Shown piece after piece: positions 1-9,140 of a DNA stretch of 64,000 bases. Within the stretch, counting starts at the first letter, position 1. Each line of letters begins with the position of its first letter. The stretch spans positions 4,031,501 through 4,095,500 of the forward strand of contig NC_134683.1 of assembly GCF_024713945.1 (NCBI RefSeq), written 5' to 3'. The DNA comes from Dermatophagoides farinae (taxonomy: Eukaryota; Arthropoda; Arachnida; Sarcoptiformes; Pyroglyphidae). The translations under genes were made by a program, and so were the position numbers. Below the pieces are notes generated by a model, which was given only the letters and a program-made list of their open reading frames with translations, was not told the DNA's origin and made no database searches.

Positions 1-1313
1 TTTTTTTTTTCTTTTTTAAAGTTCGTATCATCATCATCAACGATACAACAACAATATTCTCTCATTGGTTCGAATTCTTTTCGAACTAAATTTCTATTTA
101 ACTGTGTTAATGGGTTGAATTCATTCATTCATTTTGTTGAGAGTTGAACAACAACAACAACAACAACAATGAAAAAGGATATAGGAAACGCCGAACATTA
201 GAAAAAAAAGAAAGAACTCGAAAATCCATAAAAGGGGTAAAAAATTCAAATGTTTGTCGTTGTTGTTGTTGTTATTGTCATCAACAACAAACATTCGAAT
301 TTTTTTTATATGGAAAAAACTTACGTTTCTTGTTGTTGTTGTTGTTGTGTGTCCATGATTAATTATTAGGTGTGTTTTTGATGAAAATTCTCGATGATTG
401 ACTGATGATGAAATTTTTAGTTTAGCTTTTTTTTAGTTAGTCGATTACGTAAGAAGCAGACAAATGGATGATATTAAAAGATGATGATGATGATGATGAT
501 GATTGATGACGATGATGATGATGATGGACGAAACAGAATTAAATTTTTCGGTTCTCGAAAATGAACTGTTGTTTTTTTTTGTGTGTGTATGTTTGAATTT
601 TAAAATTATTAAAAATCACAAATTCGTTGAAAACAAAACAAGGTTTTTCGTCGTCGTCGTCGTCGTTCGAATGTGAAAACAAAAAACCTTAATCGAATCA
701 TTAAAAAAAATGATTCGATCAGGTTAGTTCGTATTTTCGTTTACGATGGTTCATTGTTGATATTATTCGTGTGCATTTTTGTTTCACTTTCATCCAATTC
801 AAAAATTAATCGCAATTCACACTCTGCTGGTATACATTATTATCTCATTCGTGAAACAAATACCGGGCCAATATTAAATGCCCGTAGTAAATGTTTCGTT
901 CTCGTTCTCGTTTTTTTTTTGTTTGTTAACCACCAATATTTTATCAAGCACACGCACACACCGCGTAACCATTCAAGAATCGTGATAATTTGCGAATGAT
1001 CAACAATAAGAATATCAACAGGAAGAATTTTTCATCATCATCATCATTGAATGGATTGCAATTTTAATGATTTGAGCATGCGCGTTTATATATCAATATA
1101 TAAATGAAAACTTGAAAAAATAACTTTGTTTGCCCCCAATTTTCGTTTCGTTTGTATAAAGAATTTATGTGAGAAATGTGTAAATTCTTTATCCGTATAT
1201 GTTTCGGTTTCTATGCTCTGCATCTGGTGGTGTTTGTTCGTTGTTCGTTGTTCTACATTTTTAGTAGATGTGTGTGATTATTTTATTGTCACAAAAGCGG
1301 GAGAAATCTTTTC
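1..1313. other. Non-coding, low-complexity spacer
   Basis: This stretch is made of T and A runs plus CAA, GAT and GTC microsatellites (for example around 150-170, 480-530 and 650-665). Short open frames here are products of those repeats and carry no recognisable domain or credible splice structure. I see no gene. Confidence 0.6.
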
Positions 1314-1573
1314 TTTTCATCCAATTGGATGGAAATAGTCAAATGTGTCTATGTTGACATTGATGGCACAATTTTTACCAGTTTTTAAGCTGTAACATCA
1401 TCTATGGACATGTGTGGATGAAAAACGAACGGAATATAAAGCATGAGCATGGAAAACACACGTGTGTGGCATTTTCATAGCATTTCCACTTCGAATTTAT
1501 GTGAAAAAAATTTCAACAAAATTAAATTAAAAAATTTCTGTGTAATAAATGAAATTATCAAAAAAAAAAAAAA
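1314..1573 (+). repeat. Dispersed ~250-bp repeat, copy 1, with AATAAA and A-tail
   Basis: This block is clearly homologous to 3125-3390. Both begin with TTTTCATCCAATTGG, share AGCTGTAACATCATCTATG and TAAAGCATGAGCATGGAAA in the middle, and end with an AATAAA (1544-1549 here) followed by ATGAAATTATC and a run of A (14 in this copy). A poly(A) signal followed by an A-tail suggests the 3' end of a retroposed transcript, or a SINE-like element. That reading is inference; only the pairing and the tail are seen. Confidence 0.7.
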
Positions 1574-1669
1574 TTCTAAATTCTATTCATGATCAAATTA
1601 TGAACGATTTTGATGTTGCAACAATTACATTTATTTTTATATCCTCATCTGTATCATTATTTCCAAATT

Positions 1670-1876
1670 ATGGTAATGATAAAGAAGAGTTTTAAATTTC
1701 TTTGTCCTTGACCAAGATGCGACAAAAAATTCCTGAAAATTGGAAAATATAATGAACACGAGAAAATATTCCATCTTGAACAGAAAAATAAGTGCAAGAA
1801 AATTGGATGTGGAAAATCGTTCTTCAGCAAAGGTGGCTTATATAAACATAAAAAAATAAACATTCACAATAATTGA
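1670..1876 (+). pseudogene. Decayed C2H2 zinc-finger exon
   Basis: In the frame starting at the ATG at 1670 the sequence encodes two recognisable C2H2 zinc fingers. Finger 1 has Cys at 1703, a second Cys four residues later, then KKF, KYNEH and a final His. Finger 2 reads KCKKIGCGKSFF then LYKH and a closing His. Spacing is C-x4-C, with F and L/Y hydrophobic positions and two His, as in classical fingers. An in-frame TGA at 1709-1711 sits between the two Cys of finger 1, and the frame ends at TGA 1874-1876, so the copy is broken or is an exon fragment. No flanking exons could be joined with confidence. It could be a retroposed or dead member of a zinc-finger family. Confidence 0.6.
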
Positions 1877-2640
1877 TTCTGATATATTCAATTTAGAAAC
1901 ATGGATCACAACCAACGAAATCAGCTATTCCAAATACAAAGAAACCTTTTACAAATACAACATCAAATAATTGACGACCACCACGAGAGCTGCTGTCGAA
2001 ATCACTACCACTTCTCGTACTGTTCAACCATGGTTCCAACAATTTCAAGATGACAATTTTACGAATACGACGTACTAAAAACTCTTGAGGAATTTGATAA
2101 TTTATACACTTCTCAACAAAATTTTTGAGACAAATTATCGATCGCAACCAACACATAATTCAAATATTACACCTTCATTCGAAATCAATAACGAATCTAA
2201 TTTAACTGAATGTAATCATCAAGTGCAAAGAAAATGGATTTGATCTAACATCACCATCGATCATCATATTATTAATCGACTAGAAAATTTTAATTTCCAC
2301 CATGGTAAAATTCTAGTTTAATATATGAAAAAATGATATTCATAATCAAAGACATATATACCCAAATTATTGCGGTAATTATGTACAGCCCGCAACACAA
2401 ATATTTATGTTGTAATTCATGTAATTGTGTTCTGTTAATATATTTTTTATGATAATTATGTTCTATTCAAATTGCATGGATCTTACGGAAACAACTTTTT
2501 TTCCGTTTTCAAATGTATGACGCTTGTTATATATTTATTATATGAAAAATAAATTCTGTAAAAACTCTTTTCACCATTAACAATAGATGGCAGCACTTTT
2601 ATAGATTGTAAATAAAATCAATCATCACAACAAAAAACAA
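1877..2640. other. Spacer with no supportable gene
   Basis: This stretch is less repetitive than its surroundings and may contain old coding remnants downstream of the zinc-finger exon, but every frame is interrupted and no domain is recognisable. Confidence 0.4.
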
Positions 2641-3085
2641 ATTAGTTTTTCAATTTAAATATTGCAAAATATTGTTCAATTTTTTTTAATTAAAATTGAA
2701 ATTGAAATTAGGGTAAAAAAAATGATCAAAAAAAAAACGAAAAACGAAAAGAAACAATTTTCAATATATAATAACATCAATGATTTTGACAGCTGATGAT
2801 AAGGAGCCACAAATTCCTAAATCATTTTTTTACCATTATTATTATTATTGATAACATTATTGATCCAATCAATATATGATGATGTTCGTGTATAAACATC
2901 CGGTGCACCAAACATACGACATGGAAGTGAAAATGAAACAATACCAGTATGTATTGCACGTCGATCATCATCATCATGATCATTATTGTCATTAGTATAG
3001 GTAATTAATGCTGATGCAGAATCACCTCATCATGGATGCATGAATCATTGCACCCTGTTTGTGTGTGTGTGTGTATAAATAATAT
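2641..3085 (-). pseudogene. Broken duplicate of the 3' end of the serine protease gene
   Basis: This block is homologous to about 4975-5372, that is, the 3' flank, last exon and part of the last intron of the neighbouring serine protease. It carries the same C-terminal coding text. A 16-bp insertion (about 3028-3043) just before the catalytic Gly-Asp-Ser codons shifts the frame and brings in a stop, so it cannot encode the active-site loop. No upstream protease exons accompany it, so it is a dead partial duplication. The repeat at 3125-3390 follows shortly after. Confidence 0.85.
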
Positions 3086-3124
3086 AAAGTCTACCCCAAA
3101 AATGGGGGTCTATTTGTTTGTGTG

Positions 3125-3390
3125 TTTTCATCCAATTGGGTGGAAATAGTCAAATGTGTCCATTGTGACACATTGATGGTCGTCGTGTATACACGATTTT
3201 TAACAATTTTTAAGCTGTAACATCATCTATGAACATGTGCGGATGAAAAACGAACGGAATATAAAGCATGAGCATGGAAACATGCGTGTAGCATTTTCAT
3301 AGAATTTCCACTTCGAATTTATATTGTGAAAAAAAAATTCCATCAAAATTAAATTAAAAAATTTGTGTAATAAATGAAATTATCAAAAAA
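3125..3390 (+). repeat. Dispersed ~250-bp repeat, copy 2
   Basis: This is the partner of 1314-1573, with the same start and the same AATAAA and A-run end. Here the A-run is only six bases long and abuts the permuted transposase-like element at 3392. It lies directly after the broken protease duplicate. Confidence 0.7.
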
Positions 3391-3391
3391 G

Positions 3392-3435
3392 TATGGTATC
3401 ATGAGAAGCAGTGAGTTTTTTAAACTCAACTGCAA
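3392..3435 (+). repeat. 44-bp direct repeat, left copy
   Basis: It matches 4854-4897 with one visible mismatch. It encodes the YGIMRSSEFFKLNCN segment in the transposase-like frame, so it is the overlap between the two swapped halves rather than an ordinary target-site duplication. Confidence 0.9.
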
Positions 3436-4853
3436 CCTGTTCAAGTTGGCCCTTCCCGACCTCTTTCATGACATTCAGGAAGGCATTCTGACTGATGTCA
3501 CCAAATCAATTTTGATTTGGTTGAAAGTAAGGAAGTGAGAAATTAGGAGGAAGATCAAATCCATCAGGTGGGTCAACTAACTCGAGCCGAACTTCCAAAT
3601 AATGGGAAAGGCGGCGATTCAAGTAAGTTTTTAAATGGTAAAAAAGATTGACTTATTCTAGTGTTTATTATTTTAGAAATTTGAATTTTTTTGCCGTCTT
3701 ATCGAAATGTTTTCGACATTGATGAATGATCAAAACAAAGTTTTGCGTTTGTAGCATTTACCAATTGAGCGCTGAACTTGATGAAAAATTTGAAAATAAG
3801 ATTATCCAAAGTTATAAGCGATAATCTAGCCCAGAATGAAATTCTTGGCTACAAAATGTCATTTGGACGAGGCAGCGAATCAAACTTGTAAGATCATTCA
3901 AATTTATGTGATTGATTCTTAAAATTATTGATCTAATTTTTTCATTTAAAATAGCTCTTGAATCCTGATCGTTGGACAGAAACATAGTCCGTGCTATCGT
4001 TAAAGGTGATTCAGATGACTATATCGTTTTCATCAAAGCAAAACGACTTGTCATTGAAAACGAAAAAGTTATATTTTTTAACGACAAATTTAAAACAACA
4101 ACGACAGATTTATTTTATATCCGGAAAGTGACGATTATTGAACAAGATGTTTCGATATTTCTTGAAGAAATTTCTTTTAACAATTCATATATTTTCGCCA
4201 ATGATCAATTGATAAATTACTAAAAAAATTTAGGTGAACAAATTTTACACGATGCACGCAAAAGATTTTTTCTTTGTATTTGGATTCGGACAATACCACC
4301 AAATACAGGACTAAATCGGAAGATTTCCCAGCTCTCCTTTTGGCTAATCGTAAAACCATAAAAGCAACTTCGATCCACCAAATTCTTTCACCATTGGTTT
4401 CAGATTTGAAGCGGCTAGAAGTATGTTTTTGCATAGTTATTATAATTTTTTCAATAACTTTAATTTCCAGGACCGAGGACTATTCTTCTGGGAACGTGGC
4501 ATCACTATAAAAGTCTGATTGGCTTTTGTGATAGGCGATAATTTGGGGGTGTCAGAACTGTTAGGATTTAAACAAAATTTTTCCACCTATTTCGCCTGCC
4601 GGTAATTAATTTTTTTTTCTTTTTATGTTTTATCTACATATAATTTAATTATATTTTAAAGATTTTGCGGCCCCACTTATCACGAATATAAAGATCATCC
4701 AGTGATTTCTAAACCGCTGAACATACATACCATGTAAATACTAGATTATCATAAATATTAAATAGACATCTGTAATATATGTAATTTAAATGTAATTTCT
4801 TTAGCAATTACTCTGAAGCCAGAAGACTCAGACTCTGACTTAGTCCTGGAAGA

Positions 4854-4897
4854 TATGGTATTATGAGAAGCAGTGAGTTTTTTAAACTCAACTGCAA
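4854..4897 (+). repeat. 44-bp direct repeat, right copy
   Basis: This is the second copy of 3392-3435. Homology stops after TGCAA, where unrelated AT-rich sequence leads into the 3' flank of the serine protease gene. Confidence 0.9.
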
Positions 4898-5120
4898 TTA
4901 TTGATTTATTAATTGGTAAAAAAAAAATGCGTGGTCGTCTCCATAGACTCTTTTTTTTCTGTGTACCTTTTCAATATTGCAAAATGTTCAATTTTTTTTA
5001 TTTAAAATTGAAATCATGATTAAAAAAATGATCAAAAAAAAACGAAAAACAAAAAGAAATAATTCAATAATATAATAACATCAATGGTTTTGACAGCTGA
5101 TGATAAGGAGCCACAAATTC

Positions 5121-6278
5121 CTAAATCATTTTTTTACCATTATTATTATTATTGATAACATTATTGATCCAATCAATATATGATGATGTTCGTGTATAAA
5201 CATCCGGTGCACCAAACATACGGCATGGAAGTGAAAATGAAACAATACCAGTATGTATTGCACGTCGATCATCATCATCATGATCATTATTATCATTAGT
5301 ATAGGTAATTAATGCTGATCCAGAATCACCTCTCATTGCACCCTGTTTGTGTGTGTGTGTATAAATAATAGAAATGTGAAAAACGAAATTCAAGTAAAAA
5401 AACAATGAAAAAATTACCGAACATCTACCATATGTAGTGACACCGGCACAAATCATACGATCCGTTATTGGTATTCGTGAAACATTATATGTTTGACGAC
5501 AATTATCCATACGTACAATCGGTACGCGAACAGCTTTCAAACGATCGGGTAGAAAATTAAAAACCAGATTGTCCGTTGTATAACCATAACCGGCAACCGT
5601 AACGGTTTGTCCACCATGTAATTCATAATTCTTTGATTCAGGCAAACAAATTGGCTGTACACGTTGATTGAAAACAATTGGTTTTGTTGTTCGTATCAAT
5701 GCAATATCATTCTGTGCACGACGTGAATTCCATTCTGGATGTATAATGATTTTAGCAACAGGTATCATTTGAATATTTTGTTGAAACAATGTGTAACGCC
5801 ATCTATCTGTACCGAGTACAACACGTAATTGTCCTGGCCACCATGAATTGATTAATCCATCAACACAATGTGCAGCGGTTATTAGATAATTTTCATTGAT
5901 AATCGATGCACCACAAATATGACGCCAATCTGGTATTGGTAATGGAAATAAAAGACGAAGTTTTTGCAACGAACCATGCCATGGAAATTCTTCAATCAAT
6001 GCATCTTGACCACCAATTATACGTGGCTGTCTTGGTGATGATGATGGTTGTTGTTGTTGTACTTGTTGATTATGAATTGATCCGGTAATTTTTTGATATG
6101 TACCACATCGAATTGATATTGATTTATTTGTAGATAAAATTGATTCGGTTGTTGTCGTTGTCGTCGTTGATGAAACAAGATTATTATTATCAATTTGTTG
6201 AGCAATAATCATGTAGTACATTGTTTGTGTATAGATCATCATCAGAAAAAAAGCCAACATATGTCGAATGGAAAACAT
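5121..6278 (-). CDS. Secreted S1 (chymotrypsin-fold) serine protease
   Basis: Two exons, 5418-6278 and 5121-5342, are separated by a 75-bp GT-AG intron (5343-5417). The intron happens to be open in frame, so an unspliced reading would add 25 spurious residues. The product is 360 aa. The start at 6278 gives MFSIRHMLAFFLMMIY, a good signal peptide; an upstream in-frame ATG at 6350 would bury it 24 residues in. A Q/S/T-rich pro-region leads to the activation site PR|IIGG. The catalytic triad is present: His in LITAAHC, Asp in NDIAL, Ser in MRGDSG. The residue six before the Ser (chymotrypsin 189) is Gly, which argues against trypsin specificity. Position 191 is Met instead of the usual Cys, and the motif is GDSGSA rather than GDSGGP. 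It is probably an extracellular digestive or haemolymph protease with a non-tryptic pocket. Confidence 0.9.
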   Translation of the reverse strand: MFSIRHMLAFFLMMIYTQTMYYMIIAQQIDNNNLVSSTTTTTTTESILSTNKSISIRCGTYQKITGSIHNQQVQQQQPSSSPRQPRIIGGQDALIEEFPWHGSLQKLRLLFPLPIPDWRHICGASIINENYLITAAHCVDGLINSWWPGQLRVVLGTDRWRYTLFQQNIQMIPVAKIIIHPEWNSRRAQNDIALIRTTKPIVFNQRVQPICLPESKNYELHGGQTVTVAGYGYTTDNLVFNFLPDRLKAVRVPIVRMDNCRQTYNVSRIPITDRMICAGVTTYGRCSVIFSLFFYLNFVFHISIIYTHTHKQGAMRGDSGSALITYTNDNNDHDDDDRRAIHTGIVSFSLPCRMFGAPDVYTRTSSYIDWINNVINNNNNGKKMI

Positions 6279-6350
6279 TTTTTTGTTTTGTATTGTTTTG
6301 TTTTTTTTCAAATTTTCATTGATTGATTTGATTTGATTTGAATCTATCAT

Positions 6351-7389
6351 CGATGGATGTTCACAGCATTTTTATAGTCGAAATAGAAACAAAAAATTCA
6401 ATTACATGGACCCCCTCTTTCATCCATATCCATCCGTCTACCGTCGAGAGTTGCCAATTGGAACGAATTTCTCGACGATGAACTTTTTTTTCTAACTGAA
6501 TGATTTAACGATGAAATGAAAATCAAAACAAAAGTAACAGTTTGACCGCAAAAAAAAATCGAAATCACAATCCTGACCAATCATCCTGCATGTGTTATCA
6601 TTATCATTGTCGTTGTGAGTGTGTGTGTGTGTGTGTTCATAACACCAAAACACCGAAATCTATTTTTTTTCGTTTCTCATGGATAATGATAATCAAATGT
6701 TGACTTGATCATCATCATGATATTCCGTCCGCATCCATAAGACCTAGATTTTTTTTTAAAATTTAGACGATATGACCTGGAAACCGAAAAAAAAATGAAA
6801 CACCAACATCGTGGTACCCCCTCATAATTCAAATTTTCATTTTGGGTACACGACGACGACGACGTGTATTAGATTCAATCTTCCGTTCTCATCATCATCC
6901 AGAAATCTAGGCCAAATTGCTACGGTAATTGGAACGGAAATTGAATCATCATTAATGTGTATGTGTGTGTGTATGTGATATTTTCTTTGAAATTCATTCT
7001 GTAAAAATATGATGTCATCAAAAAAAAGTAATGAAGATTTTGGCAATGTAAGTAAGTAATAAAAATCTTGCTTTTTTCTTTGTATAGAATGTGTTACAAA
7101 CATTCATTCATTCATCCATACAGAATCCACATCGGTTGTGATGCCAAAAATGATGAGCAACTTTGATGACTACGATGATGATGATGATGATGATAAAAAA
7201 AATTATTCTGTATTTCTTCCAATTCGTATGTCCTAAATTCTTTCTTCAAGTTTTTATTTCTCACTCTAAAGCTTAGTTTTTTTTTGTTGTTCGTTTAGTT
7301 CGATAATTTTGTCTGTGTGTTAACGGTTACCAATCTTTTGTTTTGACAAATGATTGAACAACCGAATAATAATCATAATAATAAATAAA
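6351..7389. other. Spacer between divergent genes
   Basis: This is AT-rich with GTGTGT and GATGAT microsatellites (for example 6618-6635 and 7170-7195). It must hold the promoters of the protease (-) and the four-span protein (+), but I cannot point to a specific element. Confidence 0.5.
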
Positions 7390-8198
7390 ATGGAACGACC
7401 ACAATTAAAAGCCGATTATATTGAAAAGATTGAAATACAACCTGAAGATATTATACCAAAAAGTTCATGGTTCAAATGTGTAAAATATACATTGATATCA
7501 TTGTTATTATCAATGATAATCATTGCAATTATTGCCATAATTGTTGCTGAATCATTTTTGGAACGATCATATCTTGCTGTTGGAATTATTTCGTTGGTAA
7601 GTTAGCAGAAAGATTATCTTGAAACTGACCAAACATTAATATTTTATTACTATTTTAATTTTATATATAGTTGGGCATCATATTATTCTTAATCGGATTG
7701 ATTGCAATCATCAAAGAACATGTACCATGTATATTAATATTTGCTGTATCAATGATTTTCTATCTATTGCTATTGATGTATTCACGAATATTCGATACAG
7801 CCGGATGGATTATATTGCGTACATCGATATTGGCCTGTCTTATTTTATTGACAATAATCTATTGTATACTAATACGTGATTGGCGCCAATTACAAGTATC
7901 ACGTTTACGTCAACGTGCAATTAAAGAAGTTACACAACAATATGGATTATCACCACTACCACCACCATCATCATCATCACAACATTATTATCGAACATCA
8001 ATTCATCAACATCATAATCACCAATTACCAAATCATTTAATGCCAGCCAATTATCAAAATAATCCTAATCATCATCAATATGAACAGATTGAAAATATTT
8101 ATTCACAGATTAGTAGTGCACCATCACCATCATCTATGACAGCAAAAGTATCAAATCATCGTACACCTGGTGTCATTTTGACTACCCATTATAATTGA
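7390..8198 (+). CDS. Four-span membrane protein of unknown function
   Basis: Two exons, 7390-7596 and 7671-8198, are joined in phase 0 across a 74-bp GT-AG intron (donor GTAAGT, acceptor TATATAG), giving 244 aa. The ATG at 7390 (MERPQLKADYIEKIE) is preferred over an in-frame ATG 12 codons upstream, whose extension is only N and I. Four hydrophobic helices are visible: LISLLLSMIIIAIIAIIV, then SYLAVGIISL running into LGIILFLIGLIAII across the splice, then CILIFAVSMIFYLLLLM, and SILACLILLTIIYCILI. A basic stretch (RDWRQLQVSRLRQR) and a P/S/H/N-rich cytoplasmic tail follow. I do not recognise the family. A poly(A) signal lies shortly downstream. Confidence 0.8.
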
Positions 8199-8243
8199 TT
8201 AAAATTTGTGTGCAAAAAAAAAGATTGAAAGGCTTAAAATTTG

Positions 8244-8249
8244 AATAAA
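8244..8249 (+). terminator. Poly(A) signal AATAAA
   Basis: A canonical AATAAA lies 45 bp after the stop of the four-span protein gene, on the same strand. Confidence 0.5.
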
Positions 8250-8392
8250 ATTCATTTAATTTTTCAATGAGCATAAAACAACAATTTTAATCTAACTTTG
8301 AATTTAAATGAACAAACACACACGTGTGTATGTTGTTGTTTTTTTGAGTATTTAAAACCGAAGCTTTTTGGATAGAAATCATCATCATCAGA

Positions 8393-9071
8393 TTAAATTA
8401 ATTTGGACAAAACATTTTCAACGGCAACAAATACTGTATCCACCGGTTTATTTGAATCAATTTTTGCCAATTTTGTTTTCAAATATTCCAGGATTGGATC
8501 AGAATTTTCATGAAATACTTGCAAACGTTTTCGAATTGTTTCTTCATTATCATCAACACGGCCACTTGTTTTACCACGATTTATTAATCGTTCAATCATC
8601 ACTTGATCTGAACAATGAAAATAAAAGACCATTGTGCATGGTGAAATTTGTTTTTCAAATTCAATGGCCTGATTTATTTCACGTGGATAACCATCGATTA
8701 GAAATCCTTTGGATTTGGAAAGATTTTTTTCAATAGCTGATTTCAACAGAGTCAATACCTGTTGATTGGATACCAATTTACCGGATTGCATTACCGTATT
8801 CAATTCTTTACCCAATGATGAGCCGGATGCAACTTCATCACGTAATAGATCACCGGTTGATAAATGTGTGAAACCATATCTGTGTGGGTTTTATTCGAAC
8901 CAACAACAACAAAAAAACCATGTTAAAATGTTCGAATGTTACAATCAGAAATCTGACTTACTTTGTTTTTATTCGTTCACAAATGGTACCTTTTCCTGAA
9001 CCAGGACCACCAATAACAAAAATAATGATTGGTTTTGTAGATGTCGTTGATGTTTGCGTTGTTGGTGCCAT
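8393..9071 (-). CDS. AK1: Adenylate kinase isoenzyme 1
   Basis: Two exons, 8962-9071 and 8393-8879, flank an 82-bp intron (8880-8961); the splice joins ...KTK to YGFTHLSTGDLLRDEV. The product is 198 aa, close to the ~194 aa of animal AK1. It catalyses reversible phosphoryl transfer between ATP and AMP in the cytosol. Visible family marks are the P-loop GGPGSGKGT, the AMP-site STGDLLRDE, the core GFLIDGYPRE, and NRGKTSGRVDDNEETI, the short-lid signature of cytosolic AK1. The absence of a long zinc-type LID separates it from AK2-type enzymes. An in-frame ATG at 9140 would add 23 mostly Thr/Asn residues. I prefer 9071 for length, but the upstream start is possible. Confidence 0.95.
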
Positions 9072-9140
9072 ATCAATGATATTGCTATTAGTAGTAGTAG
9101 TAGTAGTAGTAATAGTAATTGTATCGTCGTTATTGGACAA

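Larger units (their letters stand above)
3392..4897 (+). mobile_element. Decayed transposase-like gene, halves in swapped order
   Basis: Two pieces of one transposase-like protein lie in reverse order. The second piece (about 4230-4897) reads, across several small introns, ALLLANRKTIK, ILSPLVSDLKRLE, GDNLGVSELLGF, FACRFCGPTYHE, and finally YGIMRSSEFFKLNCN. The first piece (from 3392) starts with the same YGIMRSSEFFKLNCN, continues ALPDLFHDIQEGILTDV and runs to an apparent C-terminal exon ending at 4223. In the animal family with the GDNLG / CRFC / YGI / MHDxLEG signatures the second piece comes before the first. Stops interrupt both pieces, so the element is dead. I think it is CACTA-like, but I am not sure of the superfamily. 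Confidence 0.65.

Noticed and set aside
5343-5417. In-frame extension of the protease between the Cys-rich loop and GDSG
   Set aside because: It has a GT donor and a CAG acceptor, is 75 bp long, and encodes a hydrophobic and THTH text absent from S1 proteases; it is an intron that happens to be open.
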